A stretch of DNA of 13,089 nucleotides from Promethearchaeota archaeon. GTDB taxonomy: Archaea > Asgardarchaeota > Lokiarchaeia > Sigynarchaeales > MK-D1. The first letter of the stretch is position 1. Each line of letters starts with the position of its first letter. The translations under genes and the position numbers were made by a program. Below the pieces are notes generated by a model. The model was not told the DNA's origin, made no database searches, and worked only from the letters and a program-made list of their open reading frames with translations. Positions 13,021 through 13,089 of this stretch are shown here, piece after piece. The DNA lies in the NCBI GenBank assembly GCA_016839865.1, contig JAEOTN010000455.1, forward strand, positions 1-13,089, in the 5' to 3' direction.

Positions 13021-13089
13021 TTATTTGCCCTTGCCAATAACTTTTGAATAAAACTCCAATGGATCTGGAGTATCTAAGCCAATATTTGC
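13021..13089 (-). CDS. C-terminal end of an unidentified gene (partial)
   Basis: The minus strand is open from the window edge to a TAA at 13021-13023. It encodes 22 residues ending ...DTPDPLEFYSKVIGKGK. Composition and the one-base gap to the KH gene's ATG suggest a real upstream gene in the same operon. A Rio1 kinase would be the expected archaeal neighbour of a Pno1-like gene, but 22 residues are too few to tell. Confidence 0.55.
   Translation of the reverse strand, partial: ANIGLDTPDPLEFYSKVIGKGK

Noticed and set aside
13020..13037. TTG start adding six residues to the KH protein
   Set aside because: ATG 13019 begins one base after the upstream gene's stop and gives the usual KH1 start; the extension would overlap the upstream gene.
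1..13089. CRISPR array, IS element, integrase or att site near the tRNAs
   Set aside because: No spaced direct repeats, transposase or integrase motifs, or duplicated tRNA 3' ends were seen.

Overview
This is AT-rich archaeal chromosomal DNA. The archaeal call rests on a type II chaperonin (thermosome), an archaeal-type Tsr3, a two-KH-domain Pno1-like protein, an NKID-type YchF-family GTPase, an initiator tRNA with an A1-U72 pair, a tRNA-Glu carrying a 28-nt intron with a bulge-helix-bulge fold, and TATA boxes placed 24-32 bases before starts. A roadblock/LC7-type protein next to FtsZ and a thermosome would fit an Asgard archaeon. Roadblock domains also occur in other archaea and in bacteria, so the lineage is an inference. 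No plasmid, phage, IS or CRISPR signature was seen.

Layout. 1-232: initiator tRNA-Met and tRNA-Asn. 241-1530 (-): GT4-type glycosyltransferase, sharing a palindromic TATA box with the divergent intron-containing tRNA-Glu (1587-1689). 1732-2157 (+): small SWIM zinc-finger protein, overlapping tail to tail with a stand-alone ThiI-like PP-loop enzyme (2117-2767, -). 2875-2947: tRNA-Ala. 3011-3130 (-): 39-aa exported-type peptide. 3199-4806 (-): radical SAM enzyme of the B12-binding architecture. 4881-5006 (+): 41-aa single-pass membrane protein. 5003-6211 (-): YchF-type GTPase. 6242-7663 (-): membrane-anchored HerA/FtsK-superfamily ATPase. 7786-9408 (+): divergent thermosome subunit. 9499-10497 (+): roadblock-like two-part protein, joined by an ATGA overlap to Tsr3 (10494-10973). 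10955-11038 (-): tRNA-Leu, overlapping the Tsr3 end. 11242-12393 (+): FtsZ. 12390-13019 (-): Pno1-like KH protein. 13021-13089 (-): C-terminus of an unidentified gene.

How the genes relate. Several serve translation and ribosome biogenesis: five tRNAs, Tsr3 (18S/16S rRNA acp modification), the Pno1-like protein, the ThiI-like sulfurtransferase and the translation-associated YchF-type GTPase. FtsZ and the roadblock protein point to cell division, polarity or GTPase control. The least ordinary parts are: (i) a thermosome whose ATPase site has lost the catalytic Asp and other conserved residues, divergent from a membrane HerA-type ATPase across a promoter bracketed by a perfect 10-bp inverted repeat; and (ii) a radical SAM gene flanked by two tiny membrane or secreted peptide genes that are easily missed.

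Gene starts are of two kinds. Some look leaderless, with the TATA box about 24-27 bases before the start codon (glycosyltransferase, SWIM, radical SAM, HerA-like). Others have Shine-Dalgarno sites related to GTGAT or GAGGT (small peptide, thermosome, roadblock).
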